From JANPEZ01 sp031423155 (GTDB lineage Bacteria > Actinomycetota > UBA4738 > HRBIN12): a DNA stretch of 64,000 nucleotides. The notes beneath the pieces were generated by a model, which did not search any database, was not told the origin of the DNA, and worked only from the letters and a program-made list of their open reading frames with translations. The position numbers and the translations under genes are program-made. Positions 24,610-31,926 of the stretch are shown here, in pieces (the stretch's first letter is position 1; each line of letters starts with the position of its first letter). The stretch covers positions 1 through 64,000 of the forward strand of contig JANPEZ010000010.1 of NCBI GenBank assembly GCA_031423155.1, given 5' to 3'.

Positions 24610-25704
24610 TCAGAACCCTCTCACTGTGACGGAGCCCGCTTCGACGTCCCAGATCGCCGTCGAAGCCGCCGGCACATCGGCATCGTCGGCGACACTTACG
24701 GCGACCTGCCCGCCCCAGGTGGCCAGATGTTCGCCCACCTGATCGCGCCGGCGAGGATCGAGTGCGCTGAACGGATCATCGACGAGGAGAACCGGCGGTT
24801 CGCCCACTTCATCTCGGATCGCCGAGGCCAGGCCGAGCCGAAGGCAGAGGGCGGCGGCCCAAGCCTCCCCGTGACTCGCGAAGGATCGCGCTCCCAGATC
24901 GCGCACGGCAAGGGTCAGGTCGTCCCGGTGGGGACCGACGAGGGATGTCCGGCGAGCCAGTTCGTCCTGGCGGCGATCCTCGATGCAGCCTCGGAAGGCC
25001 GCCTCCAGATCGCCCGTTGCAGCCACGCTCGGGGCGTACTCGCACGCCAGCTCGTAGTGGGCGAGCCAGGTGAACTCGGCGGAGGCGTGCGGGGCAAGGC
25101 GGCTCAAGGCCTCCGCACGCCCCCTGGTGAGAGCCGCGCCGGCCTGGACCAGTTCTTCGTCCCAGATCTGCATCCCGAGAGGGGTTCCCCGGCCCTCCCA
25201 CTCCTTCAGGAGACGGTTCCTCTGGCGCAGAGCGCGATCGTAAGCCGTTATCAGCCCTTCCTTGAGGGGCCAGAGCCCCGTAAGCGCTTCGTCCAGGAAA
25301 CGGCGCCGATGCGAGGGCTCCCCGCGAACCACGTCCAGGTCGTCGGGGCCGAAGAAGACCGCGCGGACGCGGCGTTTCAGATCGCGCTTACGCCGAACCG
25401 GAGAACGATCGACCTTGACCCTGCTCGCGCCCTGACTCGGTATCTCGACCTCTACCAGGACCCGCCCTGCCAACGTGTCGACCTCCCCGCGCGCGTAGGC
25501 CGCGCTCGCTCCGTGGCGCACCAGGGACGTGTTCGCGGACACACGCGGGGAAGCCAGGGCGAAGACGAAGTACATGCCCTCGAGGAGGTTCGTCTTTCCC
25601 TCGCCGTTGGGTCCGACAAGGGTGATCAGCCCGGTGGGAACCGGCTCGAGTCGCGTGAGACTGTGGTTCCTGAAATCACGAAGCTCGACCCAAGACAGTT
25701 GCAC
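24610..25704 (-). CDS. recF: DNA replication and repair protein RecF
   Basis: 364-residue SMC-like ATPase that helps RecR/RecO load RecA at gaps. Walker A is GPNGEGKTN near 31, the signature region is FASHGEAWAAAL (the SHGE form typical of actinobacteria), and Walker B is PVLLVDDPFSALD near 305. The GTG start is 18 bases after the dnaN stop. Length and order are normal for the family. Confidence 0.97.
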   Translation of the reverse strand: MQLSWVELRDFRNHSLTRLEPVPTGLITLVGPNGEGKTNLLEGMYFVFALASPRVSANTSLVRHGASAAYARGEVDTLAGRVLVEVEIPSQGASRVKVDRSPVRRKRDLKRRVRAVFFGPDDLDVVRGEPSHRRRFLDEALTGLWPLKEGLITAYDRALRQRNRLLKEWEGRGTPLGMQIWDEELVQAGAALTRGRAEALSRLAPHASAEFTWLAHYELACEYAPSVAATGDLEAAFRGCIEDRRQDELARRTSLVGPHRDDLTLAVRDLGARSFASHGEAWAAALCLRLGLASAIRDEVGEPPVLLVDDPFSALDPRRRDQVGEHLATWGGQVAVSVADDADVPAASTAIWDVEAGSVTVRGF

Positions 25705-25722
25705 CGCAGGCGATATCCGCCT

Positions 25723-26829
25723 TCAGCTTACCGTCGCAGGAAGACGCACCGGCATCACGAGATAGGTGAACTCGTCGCCCTCACCGCGGACTACCCCCGG
25801 CTTCAACCCGTCGCGCACGTCGATCCTGACGGTCTCGCCGGTGGCGGCGGTAAGCCCGTCGGCGAAGTACTGGGGGTTGAACGCAACCGTGAGATCCTCC
25901 CCTTCGTAACGCGCTTCAACGGTCTCGACGGCCTGGCCCAGGTCCGGCGAGGAGGATGAGAGTTTCACGCCGAGCGCGTTGAACTCCAGGCGAACCGGGG
26001 TCGTGTCGCGGGCCAGCAGGCCGACGCGGCGGACCGCGTCGAGCAGCTGTTGGCGAGAGACCGACATTCGGCTCTCGTGGGTCTCGGGAAGCAGCTGCCG
26101 GTAGTTCGGGAACTCGCCCTCGATCAATCGCGAGGTCATCGTCAGATTCGCGACCTTGAACGAGACCTGGCTCTCGTCGACGAACAGCTCCACGGAACCC
26201 TTCTCGTCGGTTGCGGCGGCGCGGCCGGCTTCGGCCATCGCACGCTCGGGCACGATCGCGCGGGCCTCGGCATCGGCCGTGGCAACCAGCTCGCGGATCG
26301 AGAGGCGGTACGAGTCCGTGGCAACCAGAACCACGCCCTCGCGGGTCACCTCGAGCAGCACTCCCGTGAGAACCGGGCGGGCTTCATCGCGCGAGGCCGC
26401 CCTGGCAACCTGGTTCACAGCCTCGGCGAAGCGGCCCGCCTCGACGGTGATCCGTGTCCCACTGGGCTCCTGCAGTGCCGGGAAGTCTTCCGCCGGAAGC
26501 AATCTCAGCGATCCCTCGTATGCGGCGCAGCGCAGACGCGCCTGACTCTGATCGGTCTCGACCTCGACCGGCGCGTCCGACAGCGACTTCACCGTGTCGG
26601 CGACGAGCCGGGCCGGCACCAGCGCCACGCCGGCCTCTGTCACCTGAACGCCATCGAGAACCAGTCGGGCGGAAACCTCAAGGTCGGTGGTCATCAACGT
26701 GAGCCGTCCGTCATCGGACGCCTCGATCAAGACTCCGGTGAGCGCCGGGATCCCCGGCCTCGACGACACTCCCCGCTGAACGGTCTGCAGCGCTTCGGAA
26801 AGCGCGTCTCTGTCACACCGGAACTTCAC
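25723..26829 (-). CDS. dnaN: DNA polymerase III beta sliding clamp
   Basis: 368-residue ring-forming clamp that tethers the polymerase. The chosen GTG at 26829 gives MKFRCDRDALSEAL, which matches the usual clamp N-terminus, and has AGGGGGTG about 5 bases upstream; a GTG 9 bases earlier is in frame but less likely. Three clamp domains are complete, ending in the TYLVMPVRLP hydrophobic-pocket strand. TATAAG at 26856-26861 on the minus strand is a possible -10. It heads the dnaN-recF-DUF721 unit. Confidence 0.97.
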   Translation of the reverse strand: MKFRCDRDALSEALQTVQRGVSSRPGIPALTGVLIEASDDGRLTLMTTDLEVSARLVLDGVQVTEAGVALVPARLVADTVKSLSDAPVEVETDQSQARLRCAAYEGSLRLLPAEDFPALQEPSGTRITVEAGRFAEAVNQVARAASRDEARPVLTGVLLEVTREGVVLVATDSYRLSIRELVATADAEARAIVPERAMAEAGRAAATDEKGSVELFVDESQVSFKVANLTMTSRLIEGEFPNYRQLLPETHESRMSVSRQQLLDAVRRVGLLARDTTPVRLEFNALGVKLSSSSPDLGQAVETVEARYEGEDLTVAFNPQYFADGLTAATGETVRIDVRDGLKPGVVRGEGDEFTYLVMPVRLPATVS

Positions 26830-27032
26830 CGTGCCCACCCCCTGTCTCTGAAAGCCTTATATCCATCCCAGTAGTAGTAGGTCCTGTGCAAAGGTGCACA
26901 ACGGGTACCTTTTCCCAGCGTAACGGCAGGGTCCGACATGGGGAAACCATGTGCGCTGCCGGACCTATCGGCCGTATCCCACACGTTAGGCCGCCCGCAG
27001 CGCACAGCCGGTCCCCTGCTTTTCCACATGGT
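26830..27032. other. dnaN-dnaA intergenic region, candidate unwinding part of oriC
   Basis: Reading leftward the gap holds a DnaA box TTTTCCACA (27020-27028, 8 of 9 matches to TTATCCACA), a CATGG/CCATG palindrome (26936-26952), an inverted pair TGTGCA-AAGG-TGCACA (26885-26900) whose minus strand contains TTGTGCACC, a GTCC spacer, three TAG triplets (26872-26880) and then AT-rich TTATAT (26857-26862). Box, GC spacer, triplets and AT-rich DNA in this order is the layout of a bacterial DnaA-trio unwinding element. Confidence 0.55.
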
Positions 27033-28433
27033 TCAAGCGCCTCCCCTGACCTGTCCGCGGATGATCCGAGTGAGGTCCTGAACGTGACGGAAGGTGGTGT
27101 CGCGAGCCCTCATGTCGGCCTCGACCTTCTTGATCGCGTGAAGGGCGGTCGTGTGGTCTCGGTTGAAGGCCTCGCCGATCTTGATGAGCGACGAACCGGT
27201 GCACTCACGCATGAGGTACATCGCGATGTGGCGAGCGTTAGTGAGCGGCCTGGACCGGCTCTTCGAGACCAGATCGCCGACGGACAAAGTGAAGTACTTC
27301 GCCGTCTCTTCCATGATCAGCTGTGGAGGGATCTCGTTCTCGGTCTGGGGGAGCAGATCCTGCAAGGCGCGCTCGGCCAACTCGACGTCGATAGCCTGAC
27401 CGGTCAGCTCCGACCAGGCGACGACCCTGACCAGGGCCCCCTCTAGTTCACGCACGCTCTGGTCGAACTTGGAGGCCACGAACTCGACCACACCGGCCGG
27501 GACCTGGATCTTCTCTCGCTCAGCTTTCACCTGCAGGATCGCTATCCGTGTTTCGAGGTCGGGAGGCTGCACATCGACGCAGAGACCCCACCGGAATCGG
27601 CTGACCAGCCTTTCTTCGAGGCCGGACAGCTCGTTGGGAGGCCTGTCGGAGGCTATGACGATCTGCCTGCCGGCTCCGTGCAGGTGGTTGAAGGTGTGGA
27701 AGAACTCGGTCTGAGTCTCCTCGCGCTTGGCCAGGAACTGGATGTCATCGACCAGCAGCACGTCGACCTCGCGGTATTTGTGGCGGAAAGCGTCCCCCTG
27801 CCGTTCGCGAACCGCCTTGATGAACTCGGTAACGAACTGTTCGGAGGTGACGTACTTCACGCGGATCCCCGGCAACAACCGGTAGACGTGATGGCCGACC
27901 GCTATCAGCAGATGTGTCTTGCCCAGACCCACGCCCCCGTAGATGAACAACGGGTTGTAGGCCTTCGAGGGGGGAGCTTCAGCGACCGCCATCGCGGCGG
28001 CGTGAGCGAATCGGTTCGACTGACCCGGGACGAACGCATCGAAGGTGTACCCGGGGAAGGGAAGTCCCGGGGCGCCCAGAGGCCGATCGGAGGAAGGAGA
28101 AGCGGCCGGCGGACGAGCCGGGGCCTCGGGGATGAAGATCGGTTGTTCGGCCCGAGGTTCGCGCATCGCCTGATCGGTCACGAGATTCACATGCATCTCG
28201 TGACCCGCCAGGTCGCTCGCTACCTGTTCGATAAGTTGAAGATGGTTGCGCGCCAGGCGTTCTCGAACCAGGTCAGAGGGCGCGATCAGCTTCAGCGTGT
28301 CTTCATCGAGGCTCGCGGCGCGCACATCGGCGAACCACATGGCGATGGTGCTCTCGGGCAACTCAGCGCGAGCGCGATCGAGAACCTTCGTCCAGGCCTC
28401 GCGCGCCGCTTGTTCAGAAAAAGCTATCGCCAT
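27033..28433 (-). CDS. dnaA: Chromosomal replication initiator DnaA
   Basis: 466 residues from ATG 28433. Domain I (1-90, EQAAREAWTKVLDRA) recruits partners; domain II is a short Pro/Ala linker; domain III is the AAA+ ATPase with Walker A GGVGLGKTHL near 152 and Walker B LLVDDIQFL near 216; domain IV ends with the DnaA box-binding helix NRDHTTALHAIKKVEAD. Replication initiates from boxes on both sides of the gene. An upstream frame to 28493 would read into the DnaA boxes and is rejected. A DnaA box-like sequence (28436-28444) begins two bases before the start codon, so the protein probably limits its own synthesis. Confidence 0.98.
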   Translation of the reverse strand: MAIAFSEQAAREAWTKVLDRARAELPESTIAMWFADVRAASLDEDTLKLIAPSDLVRERLARNHLQLIEQVASDLAGHEMHVNLVTDQAMREPRAEQPIFIPEAPARPPAASPSSDRPLGAPGLPFPGYTFDAFVPGQSNRFAHAAAMAVAEAPPSKAYNPLFIYGGVGLGKTHLLIAVGHHVYRLLPGIRVKYVTSEQFVTEFIKAVRERQGDAFRHKYREVDVLLVDDIQFLAKREETQTEFFHTFNHLHGAGRQIVIASDRPPNELSGLEERLVSRFRWGLCVDVQPPDLETRIAILQVKAEREKIQVPAGVVEFVASKFDQSVRELEGALVRVVAWSELTGQAIDVELAERALQDLLPQTENEIPPQLIMEETAKYFTLSVGDLVSKSRSRPLTNARHIAMYLMRECTGSSLIKIGEAFNRDHTTALHAIKKVEADMRARDTTFRHVQDLTRIIRGQVRGGA

Positions 28434-28537
28434 GCGTATCCACAGAACCTTTCCACAGCGGTGGAAAAACCTTCGGGGGAAGGCAGAGGCCACGCACGAC
28501 CGGAGAAGCGGGCCACCTCGGGGGGAAGGCGAGGCGG

Positions 28538-28565
28538 ACTATAGCACCGGCGTTTTCCACACAAG
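28538..28565 (-). promoter_or_regulatory. dnaA promoter with DnaA box over the -35
   Basis: TATAGT (28538-28543) on the minus strand is a 5 of 6 match to the -10, with CTTGTG 16 bases upstream as a weak -35. The DnaA box TTTTCCACA lies over the spacer and the edge of this -35, which would let DnaA repress its own promoter. Confidence 0.5.
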
Positions 28566-28609
28566 ACCCTGAAGGGGCCCTTTTGGCGCTCTTTTCGTGC
28601 TTGGGCCCT

Positions 28610-28639
28610 TTGTCCTGCGGCGATGCCGCCACGTATACT
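28610..28639 (+). promoter_or_regulatory. rpmH promoter
   Basis: TTGTCC (28610-28615) and TATACT (28634-28639) are 18 bases apart and lie about 50 bases before rpmH, after the DnaA boxes. The -10 matches 5 of 6 consensus bases. Confidence 0.6.
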
Positions 28640-28646
28640 CTGCCCC

Positions 28647-28665
28647 TGCCGGCCGGGAGCCGGCA
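28647..28665 (+). promoter_or_regulatory. Hairpin in the rpmH leader
   Basis: TGCCGGC-CGGGA-GCCGGCA is a perfect 7-bp stem with a 5-base loop, followed by CTTTTAT. It starts within a few bases of the expected transcript start. It looks like a weak intrinsic terminator or attenuator, or an mRNA-stabilising 5' stem, in the leader of the rpmH operon. Confidence 0.45.
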
Positions 28666-28687
28666 CTTTTATCGAAAGGCTAGCTGG

Positions 28688-28825
28688 ATGTCCAAGCGCA
28701 CGTATCAGCCGAACACCCGCCGCCGGGCCAAGAAGCACGGCTTCCGTGCGCGTATGCGTACCCGCGCCGGACGCGCGATCCTCTCGCGCCGCCGCACCAA
28801 GGGCCGCACGAGCTTGTCGGCCTGA
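28688..28825 (+). CDS. rpmH: 50S ribosomal protein L34
   Basis: 45 residues with the diagnostic start MSKRTYQPNTRRRAKKHGF and a very basic body (RARMRTRAGRAILSRRRTKGR). It is a structural component of the large ribosomal subunit. Its place next to dnaA with rnpA downstream is almost universal in bacteria. The ATG is preceded by AGCTGG only, a weak binding site. Confidence 0.98.
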   Translation: MSKRTYQPNTRRRAKKHGFRARMRTRAGRAILSRRRTKGRTSLSA

Positions 28826-28841
28826 CGGGGAGCCGAGCTCC

Positions 28842-29150
28842 TTGCGCTCGCGCGAGATCCGGCGTGTGCTCGGCCAAGGCCGACCCCTTCACGGGAAGCT
28901 GGTGGTATCTTTCGTCGCGCCCGGCCCGAGTGACTCCGCCTTCATCGCCGCGCGCCGCATAGGCGGCGCCGTCCAGCGGAACAGGGCCCGGCGCATCCTG
29001 CGAGCGGCCTGGAAACAGGTATCCGTGCAGGTAGATGAGGGTTTGGAGGTTGTCCTGGTGGCGAGAGAAGCCATAAGGGGGGCCAAGACGCAGGATCTGG
29101 TGAGTGAGATGTCGGAGCTTTTCGACCGTGCGGGACTGATGCGCGCATGA
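28842..29150 (+). CDS. rnpA: Ribonuclease P protein component
   Basis: 102-residue basic protein that partners the RNase P RNA in tRNA 5' maturation. The conserved helix AARRIGGAVQRNRARRILRA (RNR motif) lies near 44-63 and the left-handed crossover VVLVAREAI near 77. I chose the TTG at 28842 because GGGGAG lies 9 bases upstream and the product then starts LRSREIRRVLGQGR, as in homologues. It begins 17 bases after rpmH and its stop overlaps yidD (ATGA). Confidence 0.93.
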   Translation: MRSREIRRVLGQGRPLHGKLVVSFVAPGPSDSAFIAARRIGGAVQRNRARRILRAAWKQVSVQVDEGLEVVLVAREAIRGAKTQDLVSEMSELFDRAGLMRA

Positions 29151-29443
29151 CCTTCATCCGTGGCGTCCTGCGCCTGCTCGGGGCACCTGCCAGAGCTCTG
29201 CTGATCGGAGCCATACGGCTCTATCGGCTGACCCTTTCGGGTTGGGTCGGCGGGCAGTGCCGCTTCTACCCGACCTGCTCTAGCTACGCGGAGGACGCGA
29301 TCCGCGAGCTGGGCGCCGTGCGAGGCTCAGGGAAGGCCGCGTGGCGGATCGCGCGATGCAATCCCTTCGGCCGAGGTGGGGTCGACCACGTTACGTATGA
29401 TAAGGTCACACAGGCTCAGCACGGGCGAGGGGCTGCGGCATGA
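29147..29443 (+). CDS. yidD: Membrane protein insertion efficiency factor YidD
   Basis: 98 residues. It has an amphipathic N-terminal helix and the family hallmark CRFYPTCSSYAEDAI near 38-52, with RIARCNPFGRGGVD near 67-80. It assists YidC/Sec insertion at the membrane. It overlaps rnpA and yidC by four bases on each side (ATGA both times), so the three are strictly coupled. Confidence 0.95.
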   Translation: MTFIRGVLRLLGAPARALLIGAIRLYRLTLSGWVGGQCRFYPTCSSYAEDAIRELGAVRGSGKAAWRIARCNPFGRGGVDHVTYDKVTQAQHGRGAAA

Positions 29444-30606
29444 CCCGCGCCCTCGCTGAGATCCCCGTGATCTCGCCCCTGTTCCAGTCCCTGCTCAACG
29501 GGATCGGCTGGGTTTTGGCCCAGATCTACGACTTGGTGGGCAACTACGGCGTCGCGATCGTGATCTTGACCATCCTGATCAGGGTCATCCTGCTCCCCTT
29601 GGGGATCAAGCAGATCAAGTCCATGCAGGCTATGCAGGCGGTTGGTCCCAAGGTAAAAGAGCTCCAGAAGAAGTACAAGGGCAACAAAGCCAAGATCAAC
29701 GAAGAGACGATGAAGCTCTACAGCCAGTACGGCGTGAACCCCTTCGGCGGGTGCCTGCCGATGCTGCTCACCTTCCCCTTTCTGATAGCGATGTATTCGA
29801 TCTTGAGGGCGCCCTCGCTGGTCCCGGCCAAGAACGCGAGCGGGCAAGCGATCTACGAGGTGCACAACAGCCATCTTCCTATCGACAGCGAGCTCTTCCG
29901 GACGGTGATCACCCACGAGGAGACCCAGTTCCTCGGGCTCGACCTAGCCTGCTCCGCCTCCCAGGCGGGTACTCAAGCCGGCCAGAGCGACAGCGCCGGG
30001 GAGCCACTGGTGGAGGGCACGCCTATCGCAGCCGATGACGGCTCCGAGCTCCCATTCACGGTCACCGCCTCGACGATGCTCGATTGCGGCCAGGGGATCC
30101 CAACCAAGATCCCCTACTTCATGTTCCTGATCTTGATGATCGGTTCGACCTTCTACCAGCAGCGACAGATGCAGAAAGCCAGCCCCCCGGGCGCGATGTC
30201 ACAACAGCAGCAGGCGATCATGAAGGTGATGCCGGTCATGTTCGGGGTGTTCGGTTTCCAGTTCGCCTCAGGACTGGTCATCTACTGGACGGTCTCGAAC
30301 CTGCTTCAGATAGGCCAGCAGTACGGCCTGCTCAAGGCCGGTCATATCGGACCCGACGCGCTTGAGCGACGCGCGGCCCAGCAGGCGACGAGACCGCAGA
30401 AGAAGCCGGGCCGCCTCGCGAGCATGATGGACCAGGCCGCTGAAGAACGTAAGCGCCGTGAAGCGGCTACGGGCAAGCGCCCGACCAAGCCAGGCGCGAG
30501 CAAGGGCGGCAAGCCGGGCGCTTCGGGCCAGAAGAAGCCCGCGCCCGGAAGCAAGCCGACGCCCAAGAAGAAGAAGCCAGGAGGCAGCGGTGGCAAAGCA
30601 AACTGA
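29440..30606 (+). CDS. yidC: Membrane protein insertase YidC
   Basis: 388-residue Oxa1/YidC-type insertase. The first long hydrophobic stretch (NYGVAIVILTILIRVILLPLG, near 34-54) with the functional Arg in the IRVILLPL groove, the coiled-coil loop (KVKELQKKYKGNKAKINEE) and GCLPMLLTFPFLIAMY follow in family order. Extra residues of about 170-215 (Ser/Gly/Ala-rich) form an outer loop. The last 60 residues are Lys/Pro/Gly-rich, as in actinobacterial YidC that bind ribosomes. Its end overlaps the jag gene by 17 bases. Confidence 0.97.
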   Translation: MTRALAEIPVISPLFQSLLNGIGWVLAQIYDLVGNYGVAIVILTILIRVILLPLGIKQIKSMQAMQAVGPKVKELQKKYKGNKAKINEETMKLYSQYGVNPFGGCLPMLLTFPFLIAMYSILRAPSLVPAKNASGQAIYEVHNSHLPIDSELFRTVITHEETQFLGLDLACSASQAGTQAGQSDSAGEPLVEGTPIAADDGSELPFTVTASTMLDCGQGIPTKIPYFMFLILMIGSTFYQQRQMQKASPPGAMSQQQQAIMKVMPVMFGVFGFQFASGLVIYWTVSNLLQIGQQYGLLKAGHIGPDALERRAAQQATRPQKKPGRLASMMDQAAEERKRREAATGKRPTKPGASKGGKPGASGQKKPAPGSKPTPKKKKPGGSGGKAN

Positions 30607-31243
30607 GCAGCGCGGTTCAACCGTGGAGGAGGCCGTAGAGGCCGCCCTCGCCGAGCTCGGGATCACCGAGCAGGAAGCTCGGATCGAGGTCCTCCAGGAG
30701 CCCAAAGGGGGCTTCCTCGGAGTGGGCTCGCAGGAGGCCCTGGTCAGGGTAAGCGTCAGGTCCGAGCAACCCGACCCTGAGGAGTTGGAGGACCAGGCCG
30801 ACGCGGTCGCGGACTTCATAGATGAGCTGATGATCAAGATGGACCTGGATGCCCACGCCGAGCCTGTGCTCCATGGCTCACACATGTACGTGGATATCGT
30901 CGGAGATGACGACGATGACCTAGCCCTGCTCATCGGTCGCCACGGCCAGACCCTCGAGGCCATCCAGGAGCTCACGCGAATGGCCGTCGGCCGCCGGCTG
31001 GACGAGCGCGTTCGCGTGATGGTCGACGTCGAGGACTACCGCAAGCGCCGTGAAGAGCGGCTCGTCTCCCGGGCTCAGGAGATCGCATCCCGAGTGGCGA
31101 AGACCGGACGCGAGGAGGAACTCGACCCGATGAACCCCTACGAGCGCAAGCTCGTCCACGACGCTGTGGCCGAGGTGACGGGGGTAGAGAGCACCTCACG
31201 AGGCGAGGAACCCAACCGCTTCGTGGTGATCCGGAAGCGCTAG
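30590..31243 (+). CDS. jag: RNA-binding protein Jag/KhpB
   Basis: 217 residues with a Jag-N domain (near 8-50, GFLGVGSQEALV), a KH domain (near 70-140, LALLIGRHGQTLEAIQELT) and an R3H domain (near 155-215, MNPYERKLVHDAV). Jag/KhpB proteins bind RNA and affect cell-wall synthesis and division in other bacteria. The GTG at 30590 follows AGGAGG with 5-base spacing and lies inside the end of yidC. It is the usual neighbour of yidC. Confidence 0.94.
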   Translation: MAKQTEQRGSTVEEAVEAALAELGITEQEARIEVLQEPKGGFLGVGSQEALVRVSVRSEQPDPEELEDQADAVADFIDELMIKMDLDAHAEPVLHGSHMYVDIVGDDDDDLALLIGRHGQTLEAIQELTRMAVGRRLDERVRVMVDVEDYRKRREERLVSRAQEIASRVAKTGREEELDPMNPYERKLVHDAVAEVTGVESTSRGEEPNRFVVIRKR

Positions 31244-31320
31244 TCGCAAGGCCGGCGGCCCCTGCGGCCGATCGGAAGACCCCCTACGATGTCGGTCGTG
31301 GCCATCGAGCCCCTCGGAGC

Positions 31321-31926
31321 GTGTTTCACGTGAAACATGACGGTTGGAGCCCCAACGCGTTCGGACTGGATGAGGGCCAAGTTCGAGGTCTGGAGATCTT
31401 CGGATCCCTGCTGGTCGAGCGGGCTATCCCGCTGGGGATGTTGGCGGCTGGGGACGCCGGGCGCCTTTGGGACCGACACATCGTGGATTCGCTGAGGGCG
31501 GTTTCGGCCGTTCGGGTGGAAGACGGGGATGCCTACGACATAGGGTCAGGAGCCGGGCTGCCGGGTGTGGTCATCGCTCTGGCCAGGCCGGGGGTCCGTA
31601 TGACGCTGGTGGAGCCTCGGAGGAACCGGGCCGCGTTCCTGGAGCTGGCAATCGAGAGGCTTGAGCTCGGTAACGCCAGGGTCCATGTCGGGCCGATCGC
31701 GGAGATCACCGAACCTGTCGACATATGTTTCGCCCGGGCATTCTCGGACGCCAGAGGGTCCTGGGCCGCCGCAAACCGTCTCCTTAGACCAGGGGGCGTG
31801 CTCGCTTACTTCGCCGGTGAGGCGTTCGATGAGGCCAGAGACGTGCCTAGCGGGGTCTCGGCGAGCATCGTCGAAGAGACTTCTCTTGCAAGCTCAGGCG
31901 CGCTGGTTATCATGGCCCGGCAGTGA
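31321..31926 (+). CDS. rsmG: 16S rRNA (guanine527-N7)-methyltransferase RsmG
   Basis: 201-residue SAM-dependent methyltransferase (GidB). The SAM site is YDIGSGAGLPGVVIALARP near 73-91, and WDRHIVDSL near 51 and FARAFSDARG near 138 are family blocks. The GTG start and the first six codons (MFHVKH) are formed by a parS palindrome. A ribosome binding site is weak (CGGAG). A GTG follows after the parS only in a different context, so this start is accepted. The stop overlaps the parA start as GTGA. Confidence 0.94.
   Translation: MFHVKHDGWSPNAFGLDEGQVRGLEIFGSLLVERAIPLGMLAAGDAGRLWDRHIVDSLRAVSAVRVEDGDAYDIGSGAGLPGVVIALARPGVRMTLVEPRRNRAAFLELAIERLELGNARVHVGPIAEITEPVDICFARAFSDARGSWAAANRLLRPGGVLAYFAGEAFDEARDVPSGVSASIVEETSLASSGALVIMARQ
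31322..31337. promoter_or_regulatory. parS centromere site
   Basis: TGTTTCACGTGAAACA is a perfect 16-bp palindrome, identical to the bacterial parS consensus bound by ParB. It covers codons 1-6 of rsmG, about 600 bases before parA and 2.8 kb from the dnaA-rpmH gap. Confidence 0.95.

Larger units (their letters stand above)
28434..28687. other. dnaA-rpmH intergenic region with DnaA box cluster (oriC)
   Basis: DnaA box matches to TTATCCACA are GTATCCACA (28436-28444, 8 of 9), CTTTCCACA (28449-28457, 7 of 9), the inverted GGTGGAAAA (28460-28468, 7 of 9) and TTTTCCACA (28553-28561, 8 of 9). The second and third are arms of a perfect palindrome TTTCCAC-AGCG-GTGGAAA. The region also holds the divergent dnaA and rpmH promoters. 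Together with the dnaN-dnaA gap it is the origin; gene strand polarity flips here. Confidence 0.75.

Noticed and set aside
26936..26952. ACATGG-GGAAA-CCATGT palindrome in the origin gap as a separate binding site
   Set aside because: It is a clean inverted repeat but no known origin protein site matches it; it is only mentioned as part of the region.
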